NCBI GenBank assembly: GCA_021464245.1
Contig: JADCRB010000084.1
Span: forward strand, 201,615-265,614
DNA: 64,000 nucleotides
From: Carallia brachiata
Lineage: Eukaryota; Streptophyta; Magnoliopsida; Malpighiales; Rhizophoraceae
Direction: 5' to 3'
In this document: one piece after another, positions 45,060 to 55,589 of the stretch
Layout: every line of letters begins with the position of its first letter
How positions within the stretch are numbered: position 1 is the stretch's first letter
The notes under the pieces: model-generated
The model's input: the letters and a program-made list of their open reading frames with translations, nothing else
The model's database searches: none
What the model was told of the DNA's origin: nothing
Position numbers and translations under genes: made by a program

Positions 45060-47554
45060 GCAAACAAATTACTTGTGAGTGAAAGTTCTTGTAGTCATTA
45101 CTTTTGTAGCTTCAACTTTTTCCTTGATTCTTTGCATAACATTGTCCGCCTGGGTGTGTGATCACTTTATTATTAGATGTCTCTTTGATCTGTCTTATGT
45201 TCATCATAGATGCTTGTTTCTTTATGCCTTCTGTATCTTCAACTGTTTCTTGATTCTTTACAAAAAAAATTGTGGCCCCAGGGGAGTGGTTACCTTATTA
45301 TTATATGTACCTTTGATATGCCTTAGGTTCATAATAGATGCTTGTTTCTTGTAGGAATTTCGTTGGAAATTGTGAAATGCCTTGGTGACAATAAGAGACA
45401 CACGAGAATGTGCATCAATTGCTTCAGATTCTTGGTTGTCTCACATGTTGATAAAAAGGTAACCTCTTATGCTATCTGTCCAGCTCTGTTACATTGCTCT
45501 CAGCCATAATAACAGTCTCTTATCTATATTAAGCTAGTGCTGAAGGGCATAGGACCTTTTCATTGGATGTTGGGGAAGCTTTTCTGGATCTATTGACTTT
45601 TTAATGCTTCTCATCCAGCTATCATTGCAATGATGGTGACTTTCTATGAATTTTTTATTTCTAAACTCTTGGTGCATCATATTTATTATGGCTCATCTTT
45701 AAATTTTTGTAATCTCAAATGTTCTTCTCAGTGTGTCAGATGCTTGAAAAAGAGCAGAAACATGCATTGCTGATATTTTGTGCTCTTTGTTTTGATGTTT
45801 GATCTCATTTTCAGACATGCTTTAGTGCACAATCCGTTAATGTGCAGCTAGTCATTCACAATTAATTAGCATCTAAGGGGGTTCTAGGAGCCAGCTTTAG
45901 CTCCTGTACAGGAACAATCAAAGAAGCTTCTCAAAGTCTTATAAGGGGCATCATTCGGTAAGATGGATAGCTCATTGTGTTTGGTACCTATTTCACACCT
46001 GCATGTGCTCTTTTGTGGGGTGATAGTACTGTGTGCAAATTTGATCTGCTTTATCATAATCATTTGAATGTGCTAATACAGCGTGAGATAGCTGGCTTCT
46101 AAAATAGTCCTAAAGGGTGTGCTAAGAGTACAAAAGTACTAACTATAAATGTTTTATATTGGTAAGTTGCAAAAACCCGGCTTTGATGCCACGTCCAATA
46201 ATGCTGTGGAAGAGGTGCACTCTGGAGCTCTGGTTGTATTCTTTTATGTCTTTTAGATTTGGGTGTTTTCTAAAGGCAAGTTTTACGTTGTTTACATTTT
46301 GTGCAACCTTTTCTGATGTTGTCTATGTTCTAAAATTAGTTCTCTACTTTTTTGAGTATTTGAGTTGTTTTCCATGTTCCTTGTTCTTATGCTTTTTTGG
46401 GTGTTTGAGGTCCTCCCTGGCATGCTTCTAAAGATAGCTTAACTACTGATCTTTTCTTGCCTGTGTGTGATAGTTGCAAAATTTGAACTGTTTTCCATTC
46501 TCCATTCGTGCTCAGAACAGTGTACACTATTGACATGGTCAACGCTTGAGTGCAGATATTGGACATGCAACAAACAATAAAGCTCATCTTGAGTGCTCAT
46601 TTCTGAACTGGGTGACATTCTGCATTGAAACAAGTATCGAGGCTTTTGTTGCATAAGGATTATGTCCCCTTTGTATGGAGGTTGGTGAATCTCTACCTGA
46701 AAGTTTCATTTATATAATGGAATTCCTCACTTGATATTTGATGCTTCCTAACCAGGTGCAATTCACGCTGATTTAAGTTTTAAATAATAGATTATGATTA
46801 TACAACTATGCTGTTTTTATGTTTGGAGTAACATCTGTTGGTTACACTATGCTGCATGCTCCAGGTTTGGGACTCATTGGTCCTTTAGTCTGCTCATGAC
46901 TCCAGCCTCCAGGAGTTATGCATTTAAGAAAACTCGCGGATATCTTGGTTTTTGCTTAACTTCTGCTACTTCTGCTGAACTTTCCTTATTTTTGTTGGGA
47001 TATCTGAAATTTAACAAATTGGTTTTTTTTTTTTTGGACCTCAATGATGGCATGCAAAAGAGATTGATTCAGCCTTTTCTTTGCAACCGATAGCTAATGA
47101 GTAAGTTGATTTTAACTGAGATGAAATATTGAATTTAGGTCACAATGCTTGCTCCCCTCTTCATAGTAAACACCAAATGGGTTTTTGGACATCACATTTT
47201 GCCTAAAACTTTAAGACTTAAGTTATGGGTCTTCTAACCATACTTATATGTTGTTTTACTTCTTTCTTCTTTTCCAATATGGGACTTATATCTTTACACT
47301 TCAACAATAGGTTTCCCACATACCCATATTCTCCTTGGTTTGCACAAGGTCCTCTGGAGAGGTCCATGGAGAAGCTTGTTGATGTTGGAATAGAAGAAAG
47401 AAGCTCTATGTGACCATTGCACATCTTGGTGTGTCCTTGAAGTTATTACTCATGTGGCTTAGACTGTTTCTTGGTGCTTTACGTAAGTTTGTGTTTCCTG
47501 GTGAGTGCTTGTTTGTTCCATCTGTGTTAGATTCATCTGTTTTATATGCTTGTT

Positions 47555-47665
47555 AAAGGATTCCTTGAAAATATCAAAACTACTCTGCTTGGTGTGCTTG
47601 ATGTGGAATTTGAGGAAAAAAAATTAATTCCTGTCGACGTAATGCCAAGACGATTTTTTTCTTGA
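47555..47665 (+). other. Family X 3' exon-like island, block 4
   Basis: Open for 36 codons: KGFLENIKTTLLGVLDVEF, then EEKKLIPVDVMPRRFFS and a stop. A second acceptor-like cttgacag lies at the stop and leads into VAKGEVKSNLI-stop. The block 1 counterpart is at 23,325. It may represent the C-terminus of the family X product. Confidence 0.4.
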
Positions 47666-47719
47666 CAGGTTGCAAAAGGTGAAGTTAAAAGTAACTTAAT
47701 TAGATGTATTGGTCCAGTT

Positions 47720-49070
47720 ATGCTTTTCTTTGCATGTTTTACATATAAAAGGTTGATCTTATGAAGGATTTGGCTAATTTTGTGCTATTGCTAAAAGGAA
47801 CGGTTTTCATCAAATTTATATTGTAAAAATTTGAAATTGTGAGTTCTAATGATCTCAAAACAAATTATTTAATCTTTTTCTACAACTAAAATTATATATT
47901 TTTTGTTAATATTTTCTTATAAATTCTCAATCCTTCTTAGAGTTTTTCTAAATCTTTTTCAGCATAATTCCTCTTTAAAACTATCTTATTAATTTTTTTG
48001 AAGTATAATATATTAGTAGACATTGTCTTTATTCATTTCACAATTTTTTGGAAATAAAAAACGTCACTTTACTTCACATTGTGTAATGCACATTCACAAA
48101 AAAAAAAGGTCAGGATTAGAAAGGGAAAGGCTTGAGGGATAAAAGAGGCACAAGCATGGACTCATGCTTGGAAAGCGTTGAGCAGAAGAATCTAATTGAT
48201 AATTGATTTGGTTTGTGAAACCCTACAATTTTTTTTTTTTTTTTGTGGACTATTTCAATTTTCATGTTCATATATTGGAACTCTATTGAAAAAATGCAAA
48301 TAATAAAGAACACCACCTATGAATAAAAATATATTTACGTCACAAACTTTTTAATTTTTGTCTCAAGGAGTTTGGCCATTTTAAGGAGTAGAAAGGCCCT
48401 ATCGTAGGGGGCGAAGGCCCAAATCAAGAATTTGGACACATAAGCTCATTTTCGTTTGTCAAAATATGAAAATTCTTAGAATAATTGATTGAGTTAATTG
48501 TCAACATCCTTGTGTGAAAGAAATTAACGGAAATAAAGGCACTTAGAAATTGAACTTAGTTGATATATTAGTTCAACTCTAATTGGGGAGGGAGAGTGGG
48601 TTCAAACTGGAGGACAAGCTCTTCAGTAACTTGAATAGATTAAGACGTTTTGTCTTCTAATGTGGGTCGCTTCCGACCGAGCATCCCCCAGACCCAAGGC
48701 CTAGGAGTCTTGGACTTGAGCTAATGCGATAGGATGGAAGTATGACATGGCCAGAAGATCCAGGATAGGGATGCCAACTTCAGGTGAAAGGTAGCCTGGA
48801 AACACATAATAAGCTAAACTGCAATTCACAGCAACAGTGAGTTACTGGTTCCGGCTGCGCCTTGCCTTGCACTTTGCTAACTTTTGCCTAGAGGAATAAC
48901 TGCCACAATACGACGAAATGCATGAACCTCACAAGCTGGAATAATACAAAGAAATAATGCCAAGAATGGCACCATCATGTCTCATCCACTTTAGAGCTGA
49001 GAACTAAATTCAAAATGGCAGTCGCTGAAACTATTGGTCATACATTACCCAACTAGCTTGCAGCAGGTAC
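47720..49070. other. Spacer without recognised gene
   Basis: AT-rich to about 48,350, then mixed composition. No frame of credible composition or homology was seen. A poly-T tract lies at 48,230. Confidence 0.55.
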
Positions 49071-49119
49071 AATTGTTAAAATTCATGGTGAAACAAGTTC
49101 AAAATTACGGTGAAACCCT

Positions 49120-49450
49120 TATTGATAATTTGCCAGGAACAAAGTTTCAAACAACGAAGCAATAGAGAACCTAACAAATATGTATCCCCTTGTGTCAGTG
49201 AACTACCTTTAACTAGAACCCTTGGAGAAGTTGGACAAAATCCAACCCACATCCATGGGGAATCACTTCCCCACCATTGGATGCTAGCATCTGCATTCCC
49301 AAGCACAAATACAACAGCACTACCATGAGCGCCAATCCAGTGTCCAGTGTCCCAGACAGTACAGACTTACGCCTTCTCCACCAGTCTTGGTATCTAATGG
49401 CTATTGATACCGAGGCAAATCCAATACGAATAAGAAGTACCGAAAAAATG
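49120..49450 (-). pseudogene. Oligopeptide transporter (OPT) C-terminal relic
   Basis: On the minus strand two overlapping frames together give the conserved C-terminus of plant OPT transporters, proton-coupled peptide/metal-chelate carriers. Frame 1: IRIGFASVSIAIRYQDWWRR, then VLSGTLDTGLALM and VLLYLCLG, the last membrane helices. After a shift, frame 2: SIQWWGSD, then CPTSPRVLVKGSSL, the WWG and CPTAPG-type tail. The family's tail normally ends soon after VKGCP; here it runs on. A frameshift near 49,310 and the absence of upstream OPT exons mark it as a fragment. It lies 3' of the methyltransferase gene on the same strand. Confidence 0.65.
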
Positions 49451-49548
49451 TGCACCTCATGCCATTGAACACCAGGTACATTTAAGCAGATGATTTGACA
49501 TTTTACCCAATTTTCATTCCACGGAGCTATACTCAGAATGTTTCCTAC

Positions 49549-49937
49549 TTAATTTTGATATCTTCCCTCAACTAGGGAAGAGGTAGGTGAAAACAAAGGA
49601 ATATATTTTTCAGCGTAGCAGCAGAAAACAAAATCAAAAACTAAGTCATTAAAGTACTTTCGTCTTCCTTTTCTCCTCCTCTTTGTTCTTCTTTCTTCGA
49701 CTGGCAATCTCTCCCCCATATAAGCACCAACAAACCTTGACAAAATAAAGCAAACCACTTGCAATGTAGTATAGGCCATAGAGTATGTGGCCACAGATCC
49801 CAACCAGCCGTCTTTTTCTGCCACAAAAGTTCTAAACTGCAGAGCAACTTGCATCTGAGGCCAGGGCCAATCACTAATGTAATTGAATTCTGACATATAA
49901 AAGTTACCTTGATCAGCAGAAATCTGCGATCAAACAA
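49549..49937 (-). other. Hydrophobic ORF region of uncertain status
   Basis: Three minus-strand frames overlap. One reads LYGLYYIASGLLYFVKVCW followed by a lysine/arginine-rich tail, and another (115 codons) reads TYSMAYTTLQVVCFILSRF. I cannot tell which, if any, is used. It could be a further transporter piece or untranslated sequence downstream of the methyltransferase gene. Confidence 0.25.
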
Positions 49938-50072
49938 TGCTTGACATGGTTAATATGCCGTGAAGATAACAACTTAGTGAAAAAATTCGATCTTTGAAAC
50001 AGAAATAGTTGATTAGGTCTCCGTGGTCTACTGACCTTGATTAGACAATTAATTATGAGTCTAGAATCTTTA

Positions 50073-52637
50073 CTATGAATCCAATTTTTTGATCTTTGCA
50101 ATGAAAAGCCCACTAGTTTGCGATGTCACGGGATCAAAGCGCAATGTCTTGGGTATTCTCCCACTCTTACACGGCCAATCTTTGGCAATGTTTATCTCCA
50201 CCAGCTCTGTGAAATAACAGGCGATCATTGTACTCCAACAAGATAAGGCTGAAAGAAAATGTTCAATCACAGGAGCCATGAAACTGCTCCGGCCTCAAAA
50301 ACAAGCATTTATGCAGCAGACAGCCACAAAAATTTTGGTCTTACAATACGAGAATATTACAATCCAGCATAATTAGTTTGATCACAATCATTTTCAAATC
50401 ATGGTGAAGCCTACCAGCTGAAGAATTTTCCTTGAGAAATTGCTTCACCACATCTTCATTTTGAGAAACTGTCAAACTGAAAATGAAGAAGAATTTGCAA
50501 ATACTTAGATACTTGTATGAATAGGTATGTGTTTTTGCAAGCCATGTATAATACACATGCAACACACCTGCAAGTGCTGTAGACAAGCGATCCCCCAACT
50601 TTTAGTAATCTAAACCCATTTTTTAGGAGTTTCAACTGCAACAAACAAAACAAATGTTTAAGATGCAAGGGGAAAAATCAGCTAAAAGATTTTTGAGAAA
50701 GTCAGTTAAGACTATGAATTCACCAAGATGCAAGTTTCAAATTGTGTTCACACACATTCAAGGAATCAAGGGGTTCATACAAACAAGAAATAACTAAAGC
50801 AGCACTTTTGGCCCACACAAGTTATTGGCCCACAACTTAGAAATACAACTGAACTACCTGAAGAGTGGTCAAACTGTCAGTCCTCTCTGCATTTAATACA
50901 CGTTGATTAAGAGTTTCCCATCCCCAGTTCTCAAACTTTTGGATATGTCTAATTGAACCATCATGAGTACATTCTGCATCCACCAGGACCTTAATCAAAT
51001 TTGATCCAACCATTAGATTCAAAGTTTCAGTAAACCACCAAACATTAAAAACATTATTTTACATCAAATGGGCATGTAAGACTATGTAAAAAGAAAATGT
51101 ATAAGTATCCAAACTAAGGCAAATTCACCTTGTCGTAGCCGTGACTTGAAATTTCACTACTACTTGCAACTTGACATAGTTCACTTTTGCTGACCCCAAC
51201 AACCCCAGAATTCTGCCCATAAAACAGTAGTTCAGGTTGAGCACTTTCAGCGGATAACTTTGAAGCACCAAGTTTCCTTGCTTTAGTGGCCATTTTCCTT
51301 TCTTTCCACAATCTCTTAGATGTCCACTCCCTATACGAGTCTTCCTTTTCCTCCACTACATATTTGCCTGTTCAAAATACTAGAAAGAATAATAGCACAT
51401 AAAATAGGGGAGAAAAAATCTCTCCAGAATTTAAATACACTGCTTTCAAAGTCTCTTACATGATCCAGAATCTGAACGGTCTCTCACTGGAATGACAGAA
51501 AATGTTGTTCCATCGGAAACAAAAAGTCGACAACAGTCACCCAGTGCATATTTCTGCAGCATTGTCCTGCAAGCTGCCAGGCGGTGCCTTGCAACATCAA
51601 CACCAGTCACAGATCCTGAATTACCGAGGAGGTCCAACATCAAACAAAGCTTAGCACCTGACATATAATCAAGCAGATGATCAGATATGTAGAACAGAAT
51701 TCAAGTATAAACCAAAGTCAAAAAAATGAAAAATTTACCAAATTAAACCAACCACATAAACTATATGAAATAACTCACCCGGAGCAGCACAGAGATCAAG
51801 AACATGATCTCCCACTGATATATCCAAGGCAAAAACTGCTGCCCCAGAAGCTGCATCAATTCCATATATCTAGATGACCAAAGAAGCACAACCATTATTA
51901 ACTATTAAACAGCATCAATATAAACATATAGAAGAATATCCACAATCAGTCACAGCAGATACTCAATATAAAATAAACTAATAAAAGTGAAAACCCTGTT
52001 CTTACTTCTTAACATTATCCGCAAATCAAAGACAGACAACAAAAGAATGGGGCTAAACAATCCAGTAACAGAACCAAATAACCCAGTTTCTCCACAAAAC
52101 AAGTCAATAAAAGACAAAAATTGAAAACCCAAAAGGCAAAAGTGCTTAAAAACTGCTTCTTGATTACCTTTCCCTCTTTATACGCCTTTGAGTTAGCGAT
52201 CTGTATATGAGGCGGAAGAGAGTAAAAACCAGGCAACCAGCTAACGCTCTGAAACTTACAGTTTATCTCAGCTTCAATCTCCTCAAGATGGGCTTCACTC
52301 CCAGGCTTCAACCTTTCCAAAAAGTACGCATTAAAAACCATAAACACCAAACTTAAAAGACCCAATAATGGCTGCTCTGTGGTAAAACCAAGTGAGAGAG
52401 AGATAGAGATTACCTTATATAACGAGGGGTTGAACGAATCGTCGTATAAATTGAAGGGTCAAGGCCGTTTGCTTCAAGAAATTGAACAAACGAATTTGGC
52501 AACGGTAACTTAGAGATCCCTTCCATCAAGAGGAAGGCTTTGTGTTTCAGACCGCCGGCTTTCGTCGACGGGCTGGCGGTCGGAGGAGAATGGAGAACGA
52601 TTCTAAAACGTCGAAAGCTGAGTAGTGAACCCGTCAA
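50073..52637 (-). CDS. RNA cytosine-C5 methyltransferase, NOL1/NOP2/Sun (RsmB) family
   Basis: Nine exons join in one frame (52637-52414, 52312-52168, 51869-51779, 51657-51460, 51367-51129, 50989-50858, 50635-50568, 50476-50415, 50206-50073), all GT-AG, giving 430 codons. SAM-dependent m5C formation in RNA is the family role. Motif I DLCAAPGAK at 148-156, an acidic strand end VDVARHRL at 173-180, SDGT at 201-204, motif IV DAECTHDGS at 303-311 (Cys306), motif VI GGSLVYSTCSL at 357-367 (Cys365, the nucleophile position). A ~95-residue charged insert (about 205-299) separates SDGT from motif IV. The N-terminus (MTGSLLSFRRFRIVL) is basic and lacks acids, so organelle import is plausible; a second Met at codon 38 (52,526) could give a shorter form. 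Closest type is likely the plant NSUN3/4-like or tRNA/rRNA class. Substrate unknown. Confidence 0.93.
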
Positions 52638-52639
52638 AA

Positions 52640-53900
52640 CGACAACCCGTTTTCTCTGCGACGAAACGAAAAGATAGAACTAAATTACATATTGGTCCTT
52701 GGGGAGTCCTGTAATTCCACTTGAGGACAATATTTTTCAAAAACGACGACCCGTTTCAATTGCGGGGTCGACAATGCTCTGGCTCTTTACATTTTTTTTT
52801 GGTTTTTTTTTGGTCAACTTGACTGCGAGACTCTAAATTTTCAAAGATTTATGTAATTGAATTTTAATTATTTGAGTTTTTAAATTAGTCATAAATCATT
52901 ATTTTTTTATATGAAAATTTTTTTATATAAACTAGCCAACTCAATAAATAGGTCATTTAAAAAAAAACAAATTAAGACAATATAAAAAACATTTAAATAT
53001 ATTATAAAATCAAAAAAGATATGTCTACATATATATTTCATCAAAATTCCCTTAGTTCTTTTACTTAAAAAAGAAAAAAAAAACATAAACTCTCGTAAGG
53101 AAAATTTTAAAATTTTTTCTTATATATAAATTCAATGAAATATGCACATAGATATAAATTTGTATTTTTATAATATATTTAAATTTTTTTATATTATTTC
53201 AATTAGGTCAACCTAAGTACATAATAGTTTGACTAATTTTTGTCCGGAGCAGATTTACAATACTATTCTATGTTCTTCTAACCTTTTTGCTTTTTTTTTT
53301 TTTTTTTTTCCATCGAGGTCAGGAACTCGAACCTTGAATTGAATTTGAGGTCTGTCCATTAATTATATTAAGATAGAGAAAAGTTTGTGCAACAGAGGTT
53401 CTGTAGCTTAATAGAGTGTATATAAAGTAATAAGTGTTAAATTTTAAATAATAACATTCATATTTTTAATAATAAAATTTTATTATTTAATTTTTTATTA
53501 CTTAATATATGTATATTGTTACTAAAAATTACAATATTATTACTATCGAAATATTTTCTCAGGCTAATTTCCTAGGTAGCCAATCCATGCTCGTTAAAAA
53601 ATTGGAGTTAATGATCACGGCTTTTTCACTGTAAATTTGTAATTTAAACAATATCAATAATATATCAATAAATGTGAGGTTAAAGGGTCGACACTTAATT
53701 TCTTCAATTATTTTCTTTTCACTAACCAATTTTTTTTTAGGTCTGAAAAAGTTCCAAAAAAAACAAATGATCACGGCTTTCCTGCTTTCTTTATAATGAG
53801 GCCTAAGAGGTTTTTTTTTTTTTTGTTTATTGTAAAATCTGAAAATAAGGTCTTCATAAGAGGTTATCAATCTTCGATGCCTCATTTTCTTTGCTTTTCT
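52640..53900. other. Methyltransferase upstream region and AT-rich spacer
   Basis: The first ~100 bp (GC-richer, 52,640-52,790) is the likely promoter/5' leader of the minus-strand methyltransferase gene. The remainder is AT-rich with poly-T/A tracts and no credible frame. Confidence 0.5.
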
Positions 53901-54270
53901 TTCTGCAGTTCCTTTCTCATAAGTGGTTAGTTGATATATTTCCTGTAAATTGTCAAAATTTATAAAATGCCACCATTAATTATTTCTTTTTTGTGTTTTT
54001 CAGGCATGAGAGCTTTATTATTGCACAAATGCACATGTATATGATGTCAGAATGTTGAAGAAGCATTGGCTCTCTCTCTCTCAAATAGAAATGTTGAAGA
54101 AGAATTGTGTTTTCTAAAGTCATTATCTCCTTTCACATTTTCTTTTTCCCTTATTTTTGGTTTCTTGTTTTCATTTTTTCTTTTCAATCAATTCTGTAAT
54201 TGAAATTTCCAGTAACCAAATCATAAAGAATCAAGAGTTGGATGCTCAGAATTCAATTCGATTGGAATGG
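53900..54270 (+). pseudogene. Family X-related fragment, block 5
   Basis: tgtcaaaatttataaaatgccacc, a ttttcag acceptor and the FIIAQMH-type island (54,010-54,050), followed by tttccagtaaccaaat and agagttggatgctcagaatt, match 56,700-57,000 and 59,235-59,520 in order. Only this internal part is present. It is followed by a long-TIR element. Confidence 0.65.
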
Positions 54271-54554
54271 GTTAACGCCTTGTTGACCCCGTCTAGTTTG
54301 TCATCCTCTCCTTGCCAACTAGAAATTATTTAAAAAAATACATAAATAAAAATAAATCGTTATGCAATGAAATAAAGTTGGCAAGGATCACCATGAAGTT
54401 TGATTAGTAAGGGATTTGCGTTTTGGCCTTGTGATTAGAAATTCAAATTTTGTTAATATGATGGTTAAATTTACGTTTATCATCTGACTTGAAATATATT
54501 GTAATTATTTACTTTTCTTCCCACAGTTCTTTTGCACAGAGTCATAATATTATA

Positions 54555-55463
54555 CCATAGGGATAAATATCAAAATAGTTCTAAACTTTTTAAGATTTTT
54601 TTAATGTACTTTTATATCTTTTTATGTTTTCATATTAGTCATATAACTATAGTTTTAATTATAATTAAATCTTATCTAAATCGAGTCGTTAGTCAATGCG
54701 TTATAAACGGTATTTGACTACAGAAAATACATAATATAATTTTAAAAAAAAATACATTATTTTTTTTAAAAGAAAATCCTCGTAATTTTTTTTTGCTCGT
54801 TTCCTCCCCATATACTCCCATTGAAATCCCCCAATTAAAAAAACAAACTTAAATCGCCAACCATGAAGCAAATTTCTTCCGCTCCTAACTCGAAAACAAC
54901 CCAAAGACTGAAACTTTCATTTTATTTGTTGTCTCCGTAATAACGTTTTGGTGCAGAAAAGTGGAGCTCGCGAGTGGACGTCGGAATAAGTAATCGCAAG
55001 TTAAAATTTTGATATGTCAAAAAGTGTCAAACAAAAAATTTTAAAAAAAATCAAACACTCATGTTAAATATGTCTAGAACACAATAAAAAGGTATGTTAA
55101 ATATGTCTAGAACACATTTAAAGACATTTTAATTTGATTCTAAAAAAGTTGGACATGAATTGATTCTAAAAATGTTAAATTTGATTATGAAAGGTTTGGA
55201 CCGTACATCTCTCATTAATTTTTTTAAAAAAAATATGAGAATTTCTTTTTTAAAATATGACGTATTTTTCTTTTTAAAATTATATTCATGTATTTCTTGA
55301 GGTCAAATACAGTTTGTAACGGATTGACTAACTGATTCCGTTTAGATAGGATTTAATTTTAACTAAAACTATAATTATAAAACTGATATGAAGACATAAA
55401 ACAATATAAGACTACATTAAAAAAATTTTAAATGATTTAAGGCTAATTTAATATTTATCTCCA
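54555..55463. mobile_element. Long-TIR Mutator-like element
   Basis: The left arm (54,555-54,790: ggataaatatcaaaatagtt, ctatagttttaattataa, gattaagtc-type, cggtatttgac) recurs inverted at 55,225-55,463 (gtcaaatacagtttgtaacg, aactaaaactataattata, taatatttatctcc). CCATAG flanks both outer ends and may be part of a target duplication. The interior has a 25-bp direct repeat (atgttaaatatgtctagaac at 55,062 and 55,094). No transposase. Confidence 0.72.
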
Positions 55464-55589
55464 TAGCGTAGGACACAACTGTTTTTTTTTTTTTTTTTTG
55501 GTACTCACAGTAGGACACATTTACTTTTCTATTTTTATCCCGCCAAAAAAAAAGAGGTTTGTGAGGGTATTTAGGTGAATTCGCTTTCC

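Larger units (their letters stand above)
40410..47720 (+). pseudogene. Family X block 4 (longest copy)
   Basis: Leader (40,410-40,745) as in blocks 2 and 3, then an island with GNEIPNLEDPWAG (about 40,840). A piece at 41,214-41,333 reads PRCPLCTEHRQVMDAAEDPI and ends PIQR-stop. 42,544-42,600 matches the LEAAMQQ island of block 3. Two exon-like islands at 43,547 and 44,965 are followed by two internal part-copies (43,740-45,060 and 45,350-47,660) of the sequence also seen in block 1. Some islands keep open frames and splice sites, but no continuous gene model could be built. It ends about 2.3 kb before the convergent methyltransferase gene. Confidence 0.6.
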
